Assembly (NCBI GenBank): GCA_037178975.1
Contig: JASJZH010000003.1
Span: forward strand, 4,526,001-4,590,000
Direction: 5' to 3'
DNA: 64,000 nt
From: Oscheius tipulae
Lineage: Eukaryota; Nematoda; Chromadorea; Rhabditida; Rhabditidae
Shown here in pieces: positions 46,389 to 58,580 of the stretch (position 1 is its first letter; each line of letters starts with the position of its first letter). The notes under the pieces were generated by a model. It saw only the letters and a program-made list of their open reading frames with translations. It was not told the origin of the DNA and searched no databases. The translations under genes and the position numbers were made by a program.

Positions 46389-46626
46389 CTACAAGAGAGA
46401 TCATTTTTCAGTTGAGGATTCGATGAGAAAACAAGCAGCTCAAGAATTCCTTCGTACTGGGATCAACATCAGTGAGAACAGATAGAGTCAGTGCTATTCG
46501 GATGACTGAAGACGGGTTGATGGACAAGCTGTCCTGTGTATCGGGCTCTTATCTATACAGTAGAAACAGATTGCACTTACATGCAACGAATGTTATGTAC
46601 AAGTCATATCGTTTGCAATAAAACTA

Positions 46627-46890
46627 TCTCTACTACTAAAGTGCAATGGTGTCCGCCCGTGCGCGAGAAAAAAGTTGGCAAGTAATAGCATGTCACGAAT
46701 TAAGTTGACAAGTCAGCTTTGGGGGAAACTTGAGGGAACTTAGGCTTTTGGAGAAGCCGCCTGTTGTCAATGCTAAGTCAAGACTAAGGAACGGCTGATA
46801 TTAATTCCTTTCCTAATTGCACCCCCTCATCATTTCCTGATCTTGACAGCTGCAGAAGGAAGTACACTTAGGCTGCCGCTTCGTAGATGG
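46627..46890 (+). mobile_element. Second copy of the fold-back/Helitron-like repeat (one arm)
   Basis: It begins TCTCTACTACTAAAGTGCAA after an A and follows the left arm of the 26.4-kb element: GTGTCCG, GAGAAAAAAG, GCATGTCA, AATTAAGTTGACAAGTCAGC, GAGAAGCCGCCTGTTGTCAA and GCTAAGTCAAGACTAA. The inverted right arm is largely missing. The A/TC junction is the Helitron insertion preference. Confidence 0.65.
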
Positions 46891-46914
46891 GGACACCCAA
46901 GGTATCAACACAAT

Positions 46915-46920
46915 TTTATT
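46915..46920 (-). terminator. Polyadenylation signal AATAAA (minus)
   Basis: TTTATT on the plus strand, 37 nt after the stop codon of the beta-rich protein gene. Confidence 0.55.
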
Positions 46921-46956
46921 TCGAAAGATACAATAGAAATGAGTGTTTGAACCGGA

Positions 46957-48349
46957 TTAGGAGCTAACAATGATTCTTCCCTCATTGTCCATTGTTGAGC
47001 AGTTAGTCCCATCCGAAACGAGCAACCCAGAGCAAGAAACGTGGACTCTCTTCTGAGAGTAACGAATGGAGGCAGTGTCCGTGTTGACCAGCAGTTCGAC
47101 CATGTTCGTACGGACTTGGACGGCTTCGGCCGAACAGTTGAGCTGTCGATGGTTAGGTTCAGCCACAACACTCAAGTCGCCTTCGGAAGAATATCGAATC
47201 TTCATGCCTGAAAGAGAATTGATCTTGAATAAACAGAGGAATCATACCGTTGATTTGAACAACAAGAGTTCCGTCGCTCTTCTTGGAATAGATAGCCGCT
47301 TCAGCAATCTTCTTGTCTGCTTCGCGTTCAGTCTTTCCTGTCACAGCTTCAGTGTAGAACTGCATCAGAGTACAGTCAGTGCTCAGCTCGGGCAGATGGA
47401 GATTCTCGAGCGAGATAGCCGAAGTTCCTTTAGAAGTACTGTTGATCCAGTAGGCTTTTGGCAGACCGTCCATAGTGAAGAGGATGCCCGTATTGCCAAG
47501 AACAGCCAGTTTGTCGCCGAGACGACCATATACACTTGATCCATTGTGCATGAGACGAGCAGTAGAATGAATGATAGAAGAGGCGGTGCCATGTCCATTG
47601 ACGAAAGCCTCAAGTTATTTGGTTAGAGGACAAAAGACAAAACTGACCGAATAGTGTCCCTCATGGACGATACGAATGCTTTTATCGGAAGTCATCTCGA
47701 CGAACAAATCTTTGGACAGCAGAATGCAGATTCCATTAGAAGATTGACGAACAAGCGGATAGACGAATTCGTCTCCTTCGGCGAGAGTGTCGGACGAGGG
47801 CGATGGCGACAGCATCAAACGGCTCACGTCTTCAAAAACTTCGTTACGAGATACTATTTTCTGGGCATGACGGAATCCATTGACTCGAGTCGGTGTGTAC
47901 TTTTCCGAAAACTGAGCAAAGTTGGTATCTGAACCAGAGTGTTTCCTCAAGAACTAGACACGTACTGAAAACTGTCGGCTTGAAAACGATTTCACCATCG
48001 ACCGGCTGGGCAGAAGATGAAGTCTCCTCATCCTCATCGGAAATGATGTCAACTTTCGGTTGACGCTGAATGCAAAAGAGTTACAGGAGAGAAAATTTAC
48101 TCACGATGAAAGTCTTTCTCGTCGGGAACTGGACTCGTCCGTTGTTGACCGAGATTTCCTTCTTTAGAGACTCAAACTGCCAATTCAAAACGTAAGGCAG
48201 TAACTAACCAAGGAGTCAGTAGATTGCTTGAGAGTTTTAGAGCTCATTCAGAGAACAGCTACTAGAGGAGAAGGACGAAACGTAAAGTGACTTACTTGTG
48301 ATTCGACAAGTAGGAAGTTGCGCTTCTTACAGTTAACAAGTCTCGACAT
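46957..48349 (-). CDS. Beta-strand-rich protein of unknown family
   Basis: About seven exons give roughly 380 aa. After a basic start and an acidic patch (ISDEDEETSS), the body is a series of short strands separated by turns of the type TSDKSIRIVHEGHY, GRLGDKLAVLGNTGILFTMDG, KKSDGTLVVQINGMKIRY and MDNEGRIIVSS. DG or NG turns recur every 15-25 residues, suggesting a propeller or antiparallel sheet repeat as in some ciliary proteins. I considered polo-box, sarcoglycan and SPAG17 types; none fits well. The ATG sits in a palindrome (CTCGACATGTCGAG). Frame continuity across exons is good. Confidence 0.6.
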
Positions 48350-48731
48350 GTCGAGAACATAACTCAACTGAACGATAACTTCAAGGGAAACTCACTTATT
48401 TCATGAACGTTCATATTCATATTGAATCTCAAAATCACTCAGCTTATCCGTTTTCTTGGGGGTTTTGACGTTTATGGGGTTTCTTCCGTGTTTATAGAAT
48501 TTTCCTTATCAAGAATCGCTGAATGATTTGAGTTGCCGCGCTCTACAGTACTTGCCGTTATTCTGTTTTTCAAGGAAGTTATAAGATCTCTCTCTCCTAC
48601 ATTTTCGTTTTTTTTCTAAGTAGCACAAATTCCAGCTTAGTAATACTAAAGCTATCGAATTGTTGGCGAGAAAATCATTATTTTCTCATGTTTATTCGCT
48701 ATTCTTTCAAAATACCTTTTTCAGGCCGATT

Positions 48732-49894
48732 ATGAGCCAAGATCAAGGCGATTCACAGCCGAAAACTCGTCGTCGCGAATCAGTAAACGACTTTCTTGAT
48801 TTTAACTTCCGTACTTTAGATTCTGCGACATAGACAAGTACCCGGGCAAGAAGAGGATCCACCAATCAAACGCAAGAACAGACGCGTATCGTTCCGCAAT
48901 GTTATGCAAGTTCAATTCTTCGACACCGACAAGCGCTGTCCCAATTTACTTCACAACAGCTCCCCGAAGAAGGAAAAAATCAACGAAACGCTTGGCTCGG
49001 ATGGAGTGATGACGCCTGGACGTGGAACAAGTAGTGACAACAGCAACCATTCTTTCAAGGATAACACTATGGAGATATTCGGCGAAGCAGCTAAAAGTGA
49101 GTCAGTACTTTGTTTCTTTGACTATATAGGACAATTCAGAGCCGGTTGCGTATGTTCCACCCGAAGAATCTACCAAGTTGGTCATACTTGAGGAACAAAA
49201 TGACACGCTTGAAATGTTCCAAAGTCCAGCTCCGACTCGCAAAAGTTTCCATTCATTCTTTTTTGCGAAGACGAAATTTAGAGCCAATCATTATTTCTCC
49301 GATTGCTGAGGACAATTTTTCTCCTAACAGAACGAGTCATGCTTCTATTGACATGTCGTTGGAGTTTGGAAGCATCCGAGAAAACGGTGACATTTGTTTT
49401 ATTCTTGTATTTTTCAAAGTGTAAACTGCAGAGACTATGCAAATGTTTGACAGTTTCGTCGTAGCTGAAAAATCTATTCATAGCAATACAATGGACATAT
49501 TCACATCGATCATTTCAACGCCAGTGGCCGAAAATCGAAATAACATGCGTCTTCATGAACTGGCCGAGATCGAAAGCAAGCAAGTACAGACGAAAATCGA
49601 AGTTGGTCGCGATCTTATCTTCTTTTAAATTTACTTTAGGCATTGAAGAAAGAACTGGAATTCTCGAAACAGAAATGCCTAGAACAGGAAGAACTGGCCA
49701 GAGTACTGAAAGCTGCTAAGAGGGAGAAGGGACGTAACGAAATGTTAATTCTAAGAAAGATGGGAGGACGCACGAATTCCGACGATACTCGAGGTGAGCT
49801 TGAAATGATTTTCCTCTTAAAAACTTATTTTTCAGACTTTATTTTGCCCGATGATTCCATGACAAACGACAACTCTGTGATGTCCACATGTTGA
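48732..49894 (+). CDS. KNL1: Reduced KNL1/Spc105-like kinetochore protein
   Basis: Seven exons give about 300 aa. The N-terminus carries both PP1-docking motifs of KNL1 in the right order: SILR at residues 17-20 (SILK type, created across the first splice junction) and RRVSF at 38-42. Five short MELT-like units follow: NTMEIF, DTLEMF, DMSLEF, ETMQMF and NTMDIF. The C-terminus is a helix (KKELEFSKQKCLEQEEL) plus a short acidic tail. KNL1 scaffolds PP1, Bub1/Bub3 and the Mis12-Ndc80 complexes at kinetochores. This copy is far shorter than known KNL1 proteins and lacks an obvious RWD region; it may be a fragmentary or very diverged orthologue. The start follows TTTTTCAG by 7 nt. AATAAA lies at 49972-49977. 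Confidence 0.6.
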
Positions 49895-49971
49895 AGATGT
49901 CTTATCGTTGTATTTCTTTAACTATGAGTTAAAAATATATTCCTTTCTAATCAAAAATACATATTTGTACC

Positions 49972-49977
49972 AATAAA
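49972..49977 (+). terminator. Polyadenylation signal AATAAA
   Basis: 78 nt after the KNL1-like stop codon and 21 nt from the stop of the convergent dehydrogenase gene. Confidence 0.6.
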
Positions 49978-49997
49978 AATGGGCCATTGGGGGATAG

Positions 49998-51043
49998 TCA
50001 GTCAATAGGATTTATGTGCGGTCTAACAAGACTACGACCTCCGTCAATTATAATACATTGCCCTATTATGTATTCGCTCTGTTTGCTGTCTGCCAGGAAG
50101 AGAATGAGTTGACCGATTTCCGACGGTCGCCCAGCTCGTCCCATCGGAATCTGTTGCCGATCGACGCAGTTCTTTTTTTCGAACTAAACCTAGTTTAGCA
50201 TGGTTTCGTATAAAATACCTTCTCCTGTTTTTCGACAGTCATTCCTAATTTCTGCATAATCGTCGTAGATGTCCAACCAGGACTGAAACACGTCTTGTTG
50301 GTATGCAACATAGTCCTTACTTGACCGCGTTGACTCGGATTCCCTTCTCAATGTACGAAAGAGCCATCGACTGGGTCAAGCTGTCCAGAGCAGCTTTTGA
50401 AGCGGCATAGTACGGGAAGGCTGTGTTCTAGAACATTTTGTACTTCAGAAAACATATCCTACGGCGATATGCGAAGCAATGCTGGAAACCATGACGATGC
50501 TTCCTTTCGTCTTTTCCAAATATGGAAGGGCCAGCTTGGTCAAGGCCAAAACACTAGAGATTATCTACTTCGAATGAATATTGAGAACTCACGATCGAAG
50601 ATTGAGATCCATCGTGTAGTCGAATTCCTCCATGGTCATGTCGAACCCTTTGACAGCGGCGTTGTCGGGAGCCAAAGAACCAGCATTATTCACCTGTAAG
50701 TCAATGAACTTCTATAAAAAAAAAGTTTCCCACCAAGACATCAATATTTCCAAACTTGTTCACAGTGTCTTCTATCAACTTGCTCTGGATCGAGCCATCT
50801 TTGATATCTCCAATCACACTAACTATTTCGTCTGGTCGAGCACCAACAGAAACCAGAATACTTTTCGTTTCCTAAAAGGAAATTGGCGGAAAAAGGGGGA
50901 GATGGTACATCAAGAGCCTGTTGATTTCTTCCCGTAATGGTGAGTTTGGCTCCTTGTTCCGCGAAGAGTCGAGCTGTCTCTCGGCCAATTCCCTGGCTTG
51001 ATCCAGTCACAATGACCACTTTACCAGCAAAACTTCCAGGCAT
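49998..51043 (-). CDS. Short-chain dehydrogenase/reductase
   Basis: Seven or so exons encode about 260 aa, normal for a classical SDR. The cofactor loop TGSSQGIG lies at residues 13-20, the structural NNAG follows near 95, a catalytic Ser lies in VMVSSIASH, and the active-site YYAASKAA (Tyr-x3-Lys) is intact. The C-terminus has RAGRPSEIGQLILFL and IDGGRSLV. All catalytic residues are present, so the enzyme should be active with NAD(P)(H); the substrate cannot be read from sequence. It fits the dhs group abundant in nematodes. The start follows TTCTTCAG by one base. Confidence 0.88.
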
Positions 51044-51292
51044 TCTGAAGAACAGGTTTGTATGAAGTATCAGAAAAAAAAGTTCAAAACGAAGCGATCA
51101 AAGGGAGAGTTATTGGAGGGAGAATTTTTACGCCATCTTTTATATTCCCTGACGGATGACAATTCGCTCCTGCTGGCACGTAAACAGCGCGATTTGTGAG
51201 CAGAGTTCGTTGGGGGTACTGTTTGCTGTTTTTTTTCGCGAGAACAGAAAGATCGATTGAATCAGTTTCAATGAGAGCAATCTAATGTCATC

Positions 51293-51298
51293 TTTATT
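51293..51298 (-). terminator. Polyadenylation signal AATAAA (minus)
   Basis: TTTATT on the plus strand just past the stop codon of the small Cys-containing gene at 51.3-51.5 kb. Confidence 0.4.
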
Positions 51299-51306
51299 CA
51301 GATTAA

Positions 51307-51479
51307 TCAAAGAACAGAATGTTGGCTTGTTGAAACTTCTTTCTTGGCGGATCCACAGCTGAAAAAGAGTAAGAGTCGAGACAAAACAAAAAAACCTCTG
51401 ATTGGCCGTCCCGGTTTTTGGCCGCTGTGTATCCGAGTTCCATTGACCACACTGGGCTGTGGCTCTCTGTGAGCACTGA
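51307..51479 (-). CDS. 3' exons of a small Cys-containing protein (partial model)
   Basis: An exon beginning after CCTTGCAG reads QCSQRATAQCGQWNSD and so on, then an intron (donor GAG/GTTTTT, acceptor TTTTTCAG) leads in frame to CGSAKKEVSTSQ and a stop. Several Cys and polar residues suggest a secreted peptide, but the first exon and signal peptide were not identified. AATAAA on the same strand supports the gene's orientation. Confidence 0.35.
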
Positions 51480-51579
51480 CTGCAAGGAAGACAAAAAGAA
51501 GAATAAGCAGAATTCTCTAAAATAAAAGAATTCCCACTATGAATATTAGCGAACCATGATACTGACGGGAGCAAAATCA

Positions 51580-51797
51580 AGGAGGGAAAGGACGACGACT
51601 GGCAGTGTCAATATTGTGAGAGTCTACGACAAACATGGTAAACGACGGAATTTATTGATTTCTCTAGATATGACAATTGCTTAGTATTCGACAGTTCTAA
51701 AGATAGTCCATTTATATGCGACCAGCTGGCTATCTACACATCTCCATGACAACCACCGGTCAACAAGCGCGTCTCCTAGTCTTGTCCGAAGGGAAAG
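51580..51797. promoter_or_regulatory. Divergent promoter region upstream of IFT139
   Basis: About 220 bp between a minus-strand gene and IFT139. It contains GTCTCCATGACAACC-like sequence: the plus strand at 51744-51758 reads CTCCATGACAACCAC. This resembles one half of an RFX/DAF-19 X-box (core ATGACAAC), which would suit a ciliary gene. The match is to a half-site only. Confidence 0.35.
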
Positions 51798-54700
51798 ATG
51801 GATACGGACAGCACCCTTCGCGCTCTGAGCACTGTTCATTACTATCTGAGGTAAGAATACTTTCGAACTAATCGAACGAACACTTTCAGAGAAGGCTATT
51901 TCGGCTCGGCACTTCCGTACTGTGAAGGCAGAGGCAGTGAACAAGCTGCTGATAGTCAAATCTCGGTCTTGAAAGGAGTGACGCTGTCTCTTTTGGGTAA
52001 TTTTTTTTTCTATATAACAAGTTGTTCAAGGAAAACCTTCGGAGGCGATAAAGGCTTTGGATCCACTGAGAGGGGGCCAGTGCAATTTGGGAGTACTCAA
52101 TGCCCTGAAGTATGCACATCAGTTGGCATCAAATCCAGGTATCAAATCAGTGCTACAGATTGACGTAAGATTTTAGACAAGAAGTCCTTGTCAGAACTTG
52201 AAAGTGCAATCACTACTTCTGTGAGGACAGCAACCGATGTTGAATTGCTGTCAGCTGCCGAAGTTCTTTACTTCACTGGACAAGCGGCCAGAGCTAAAAG
52301 TCTTTTGGAGAAACAGGCTCAGGCACAGCTCAAGTTCGATCAGAATGCTCGAAACGCAAAAGTAAGAATCTTTTTAATGCTTCTCCATCGATAGTTTCAG
52401 TTGTTGAGTCTGCTCGGTTGGATCGATTTGGCTATGGGAAGAGATCAGAAATCGACAACAGAACTCTTTGAAATGGCTGTTGCTCTAGTATTACAGTAAC
52501 GTTATCCCCCCGAAGATCTTTTAGAACTACCCCGATGGTTTTGTCGGGAAGAGTCGTCTCTGTGAACTTCATCATTCTCCAACTGAAATGCGAGCAATCA
52601 CCAAAGATTTAACTTCAGCTCACATTTCCTTCTTTCCTTCGCACATTGAACGAGCTCGAGCGGCCATGGCCGATAACAACTGGGACGCGGCTTGGGATGC
52701 GATCCAGAACAGTTCTCTCGCGAACGAGTCTGACAACAGTTACATCGCTCTCTTGGTCGCGATCCATTCAATCTGTACAGCTGGATTCAAATCCGATTCG
52801 GCCCTGGTTGAGTTGAAGAGTACTCTGGAAGGAGTGGAGAAGGACAATCACGAACTCCACTTCAGAATAGCTCAGCTTCTGACCCGATGTGCTACCCGAA
52901 ACAGGACCATACTATCCTTTGCAAAGTAACTTGCTCTCATTTGGTCCCTAGTCGAACTTTAGGAATCTTCTAGCCAAAGCTGTTCAATTGTCGCCGAAAG
53001 AAGAGTACATGTTGGAAGAGTTGAGGCTAGCTATGGCACTGGAAGACAGAAAAGAGACATTGTCAGTGGCCAAAGATCTTATTCAAGCCGGATTGGACGA
53101 GCCATATGCAGTACTAGGAATGTGTCTGGGATATCTCATGGATAGCAAGATCAAGGATGCTGCCGAGCAGTTCGAATTCGTCCATTCTGTCCATCCGAAT
53201 GTCACCAGTTCATCTGTGACTAAAGCCATCAGAGCAATAATAATAACTACTTTAGCTGTACATATTTGTGGCTGCCCTGATTGCTCGATACAGAGACAAT
53301 AATTTTGAAGAATACATCAGAAAAATGGACGAGTTTGTCACCACGCACCAGTCACAAGTACAGAACAACGTCTTTGGACTGAAGTACCTGAAAGAGATGG
53401 ACATTGAACTCTTGCTCACTGCCGGATACACTTTGCTCGATTACGCCCCAGTCATGGTAAGCGTTTCTTCTTGATTATCACTATTTCTCTAGCCAACACG
53501 CACTCCGAGTCCAGCACTTCGTCAAGCCGAAAGAATCTTCACGTGGATATTCGAAAAGTGTCCAGGAATGACGACAATATCGGTTATCTTGGGTTGGTAT
53601 CTTTTTTTGAGAATTGTGAGCCAAGAGTTTAGCTCGGATCCAATATCTCCATATGGACTACGATGCCGCCGAAAAGACTCTCATCTACAGTCTCGAGAAA
53701 AACGCCACGATTGCAGATGCTCATTTGCTAAGAGCTCAAATAATGGTGGATCGTGGGAGAGGAACTGAGGCAGAAAAGGCTCTAAATACAGGACTGGCTT
53801 TCAACTTTGATGTCAGAGACAGCTCTCTCTACAAACTGGTCATGTCGAAAGTGTTCCGAGTAAGAAGAAAGAGAAGATTGATTGGTTTAACGGTTTCAGA
53901 AGAAGAACGATCTGGACGAAGCTATCAAGACACTCGAATCCGGACTAAAGGAGCCAAGCAAAAAACCAGCTGTTGTTAATTTGTTGGGCAAGAGGGAACC
54001 AGCAGACGCGCACCGAATCTCCATCCAACTCGAACTGATCGACTGTTTGCAGGGAAAGAAAAGAGTGGTAGGAACTCGATTCTGTTGGATTAAAGAGAAA
54101 ATACAGGTAGAAGCAGAAGCCATAATGAAACAGGCAATGGAGGAATGGAAAGGGAAGGGAGAAGCTGGACAACTTGTCCTACTCAATGCCGATCTTCATT
54201 TATCCAAAGGAGATCCCGATGGGGCCCTGGACATACTCGGCAAAGTAGGAAATCTGAATGCTCAAAACAAATAAAATTGCAGGTTAAACCAACAGATTCC
54301 AACTATCAAACAGCTCGTGTTAAAATGGCCGAGATCTACTTGGATGTGAAAAAGGACCGTAGATCCTATATTCTCTCCTATAAGTACAGTTTAAAGTTGT
54401 TCCGTAAAGGAAGATGACTCTTTCAGGGAACTGCTACCTCTAGCACAGACCTCCGGCCAATATGCCTTGATAGGTGACGCCTACATGAACATTCAGGAGC
54501 CTGAAAAAGCCATTGACGTTTATGAGATTGCGCAGAAGAAGAATCCAAAAGATGTTTCACTGACTGAGAAGATTGGCGAAGCCTATGTCATGTGTCATCT
54601 GTACACAAAGGTGAGACTTTATAAGGCTGCTGAATAAAACAGACAAGTGAAGGCTGTCAATTTCTACGAAGCAATGATGAAACAACACAAATCCACAGAG

Positions 54701-56669
54701 ATGAGACTTCGACTGGCCGACTTGCTCTTGAAACTTGGTCAAACTGAGAAATGCGAGGCTGTTCTCACACAGCCTTTGACTCAGGACAGCAACCCGCAAG
54801 GTTATTCTGTTTTTGTATCTTTCACTAATCACTCTCAGATCCTGCTATTATCTCATCTCATGTCCAATATCTTCAACTACTGTCCAAGCTCCATCTTAAC
54901 CAGGACAAAAGGGAGAAGGCTCTCAGTGATCTCGAACAGTAGGACAGTCATTTGTATGATTTCATCGAAATTAAGAGCGAGAGAACTCCAAGTGAAATTA
55001 ATGCAAAAGGATTCGAGCACAAGTGGTCCGATCAAAAAGGATGCCGCGAAGTGGGTTCTCGAAGTTCACAGAATCTACTCTTTTAGACTGACCTGTATGA
55101 TTGCGGAGATGAACAAGGCAAACAAGGAATATGACATAGCTTTGAGATTGTACAAGGAGGCCAACTCTTTCGATCCCAACAACTCAAAAGTTAGTTCATT
55201 CCAAGATCTGAAACAACTTGTAGATAGGTTGGAATGGCAATCGCGGAATGTTATCTTCTCAAAAGAGACTTAACACAATGTCAGGACAAATGCATGGATG
55301 TTCTTAAAATTGATAGACTCAACTCTGAAGCTCATTTGGTTTGTCTTCTTTGTTTCCTGAGAATCAGCAAGGTCCAGATGCTAGCCGATGTACAGTATCT
55401 TCGCAATGAGTCGGACACCGCTCTTCAGAAGTACAGCGATGTCTTGAGCAAGCACCATTGTAACATTCACATCTGTTCTTATCCCAGTTCAAATTTCAGC
55501 CAATTACCATGCCCTGGAACGTTTCATCGAGCTGTGTTGGCGTACAGGACAGAGTCCAAAAGCGCAGAAGAAACTGGAAGAAGTCACTGCTTCCAATCCA
55601 AGGGTCGCCTCGGAACCCGGGTTCAACTACTGTCGCGGTCTCCACGAGTGGTATTCCGGTGAAATAAACGCCGCTCTTCAAGCCTTCAACCGAGCCAAAA
55701 AGGATACAACTTGGGGTGACAAAAGTTTGTGTAACATCATTGAGATCTGTTTGAATCCTGACAACGAGGTCATTGGAGCCGAAACCCTGGAAGAAGGCGG
55801 AGAGTTAAACAGGTATGTAAGACATTCATTTTTTACGAAGCTCTTTTTCAGCATAGATGCTGAACGAGAGGTGGCCACAAAAACGGCTGAAGGCTTCTTG
55901 GACGAATTGAGACGTCGAGGACAGGAGCAAAAGTGTGTTCTGATGGAGAACTTTATTCTGGTTCGAGGCGGCGATAAGAACATGGTCAGTCAGGCGCTCC
56001 AAACCATGCTCAATATGATTGGAAATGATACGGTAGGGTCTCTTAGATTCAAGCAACCAAATTTAGGGGATCGTGAAGAATGTGGGAGCCGTTCTTGGCT
56101 CAGCACAAGCCTATCTTTATCAGAAACAGACTCAGAAGGCCAAACATGTTCTGAAGAGAGTCTTTGACCATCCATGGACAGTCAACGAAGCCTACTATCT
56201 GGAGAAATGTAAAGAGACTCTTTCCGCTAGTCATACCAACTTCAGGCTGGCTCCTCTTAGCAGAAATCTACGTTTCCCAAAACAGACCAGAACAAGTTAA
56301 CAAACTTCTCAACAGTGTAAGCCCTTTTCTTACCTAGTCAAGTTTTTAGGTCCTGACCCGAAATCAGAGCTGCTGGAAGGCCTATGAGCTTCAGGGTCAG
56401 CTCAAAGAGAAAGAATCGAACTTTCTGGAGGCCTCCAGCTTCTACCAACATGCCTGGGACCACAATAATCGAAGAAATCCAGCCATTGGATACAAGTTGG
56501 CATACAACTACCTCAAGTGTCGCAAGATCTTTGAGTGTTTAGACGTAAGAGCTTTCTAGACAAGACAATTTTCTTTCAGGTATGTGACATCGTTCTGACC
56601 AAGTATCCGAGTCATTCGAAAATTCGGAAAGACATACAGGAGAAGGCACGGCAACTGATACGAGCTTGA
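51798..56669 (+). CDS. TTC21B: Intraflagellar transport protein IFT139 (TTC21B)
   Basis: About 20 short-intron exons give roughly 1,300 aa (human 1,316). It is a tetratricopeptide-repeat solenoid from end to end: VHYYLREGYFGSALPYCE at the start, AAEKTLIYSLEKNATIADAH and LRAQIMVDRGRGTEAEKAL mid-way, YQTARVKMAEIYLDVKKD, AYMNIQEPEKAIDVYE, IALRLYKEANSFDP, and NRRNPAIGYKLAYNYLKCRK at the end, all typical of TTC21. IFT139 is a subunit of the retrograde IFT-A complex, which moves dynein-driven trains and admits receptors to cilia. Its presence means the animal builds cilia, in nematodes on sensory neurons. AATAAA at 56681-56686 lies 26 nt from the next gene's stop. Confidence 0.9.
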
Positions 56670-56680
56670 TTTAATCTCCA

Positions 56681-56686
56681 AATAAA
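56681..56686 (+). terminator. Polyadenylation signal AATAAA
   Basis: 12 nt downstream of the IFT139 stop codon, close to the convergent gene's stop at 56697-56695. Confidence 0.6.
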
Positions 56687-56694
56687 TATTTTGA

Positions 56695-57877
56695 TCATTG
56701 GATATCAAATCGGATCGGATCCACATTGAAGGCTTGCTTCCGGATCCCTTCCGAAATATTGTAGGACAGCTCTTTGGTAATCTAGACAGGCTTGCATAAT
56801 TCAGAAAGTTCAGTTACCGGGCTCCATTCCTCAACACTTTTGTAGTAACCAACTTTAGGAAAGGCTTCTCGAACAGCATCTTGATACAGCTGAACATTGA
56901 ACTTGTACTGATACAGCTTCACCAACCTTCTGTTCTACAGTCACTACTGCCAGATTCTCTGGTTTTGCGCCTCTGGTAAGTTTCTTCACTTCGTCCAGAA
57001 ATATCCTGAGCCCTTCGCGTTCATCAATGAGAATGAGGAGCAGATGAATTGGATCGGATCCATTGACTACAGCCTCGAGCGCTTCCCTCTTCTCTTGACC
57101 AATAGATCCGAACTCGTGGAATGTTATGCTCTGCCCGTTCTGACAGACTCTGTTCAAGAGATACTCTGAAAAACATTTTATTGTTTTCAAAGTTGTTAGA
57201 TACCTGGCTGGTCAACCCATGTTTCACGTTCAAATTTACAAATACTCTTCATAAAGCTCGGAAAATAATAGTTTCCAAGAACGAGAGCGTTTCTGTTCGG
57301 AGGCAGGCAGAACACTTGGTCGATTTGAAATCTAGGAATTTTGTCTCTTCCGTATCTCAATTGAGAGCATCTTTCCATTCTCGGTTTCATAACTTTTCTG
57401 TCTCTCTCGCTCAAAACAACAAAGAGAATATCGCCTCCAGATGTGGACACTTCGTACAAATGTGCAGGCTTCGGATCTTTTTCGAAGAAGTTTTGGAAAA
57501 ATGCGGCGGCTTCGTTTTGCTGATCTGTGGTGAAGACTGTTGGAGTCAACAACAGCGTGTCGAGCTTCCCTTTCAAGTTCTCTTGTGAATAAAACGATTC
57601 GAACTTTTTGTTCAGTTCATCTTGCTGCCGTTCAAAAAGATCTCTAGGAATATTAGCAAAGTGGGAAATAAGACAGCTCTCAACGGATGAAGTCTTAACT
57701 TTCTTGACTTGGAGATGTTCCATTAGAGGAGAGGAGAAAAGTCGAACGAAATGCTCTCGGGTGGCCTTGATAAAGGCTGTCGAATGTGACGTCACTCGTG
57801 GCGGTTGTGCAATCAGACATCGAGACTGACCAAAGAATTTTCAATAAGAGTTTGTAAAGATGTATACCAATAGCCAT
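56695..57877 (-). CDS. Unknown protein, about 370 aa
   Basis: A long exon (57196-57825) and three to four shorter ones read in one frame. Recognisable segments are REHFVRLFSSPLMEHL, LTPTVFTTDQQNEAAAFFQ, RFQIDQVFCLPPNRNALVLG, SDPIHLLLILIDEREGLRIF and LYQDAVREAFPKVGYYKSVEEW. The alternation of helices and strands suggests a globular enzyme, but no motif or family is recognised. The first exon is unsure: ATG-GCT-ATT-G (57877) would enter exon 2 one base out of frame, so the true start may be elsewhere. It converges tightly on IFT139. Confidence 0.55.
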
Positions 57878-58580
57878 GAAAAGTTAGGCAAAAAGATGAG
57901 AAAAGCAGTGAAAAGGTGTTGAAATCGTAAATACGAGAAGAAAACCTCAAAATCCCGCCGAATTCAAAATATGCGCAAAAACCCGTCTGAATGAAACGAG
58001 CCGCCTGCCGAACTATCTATTTTAAATCGATTTTAAAATGTCCTCGCGTCTCTGTCTGTGTGTCTGTCTGAAGCACCATTTTGTGCGCACACTAATTCTT
58101 GGCAAGTCAAGCCAAATCAAGTCAGTTTGGGCAAGCGCGTCTTTGGGAGAACGTTGCTTCTATGATGGTAACTCGACTGGAGGGTAACTTGCGTACGGGT
58201 TGAGGTGAAAGGGAAAGACCAGTACCATTTGACAAAGAAATAGAAACCGGGCAAAATACAAAGGAATCAGAGGTTATTACTGTCATTGAGCCCCTAGAGG
58301 CGATAGCCTAACCTGTTCGGTAAAAACTCTGTAAAAGAGTACAAGAACTCGGTATAAAAGTAAAAGTTTTTGTTGAGAAGCGGGAATAGCTTCTGCTATG
58401 TATGTGATATTTGTGTTTTGTTTGGTATTCTATTATTTTATAATAGACGTGTGCTTTTGGCACTTCTGGATTTTTGGACCCCAATAAACGACTGTCTGAC
58501 TTCGCTCTCCCGTGTTATAACAGTTTTGTAAAAGTTTGCAAAGGCTAACAAAATAGAAATTTTTTGCAGTAGGCGAAAAA
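57878..58580. other. Intergenic region with a decayed repeat
   Basis: No gene. At about 58014-58180, TCTATTTTAAATCGA, a GTCTCTGTCTGTGTGTCTGTC tract, CTTGGCAAGTCAAGCC and AGTCAGTTTGGGCAAGC recall the 26.4 and 46.6 kb element (ACTACTAAAG, GTCCGTCCG, GGCAA, AGTCAGCTTTGGG). TCCCGCCGAATT at 57955-57966 contains an E2F-like core. Confidence 0.35.

Noticed and set aside
46957-48349. Sarcoglycan, polo-box or SPAG17 identity for the beta-rich protein
   Set aside because: No single membrane segment for sarcoglycan, no kinase or clear polo-box pattern, and only general DG-turn similarity to ciliary repeat proteins.
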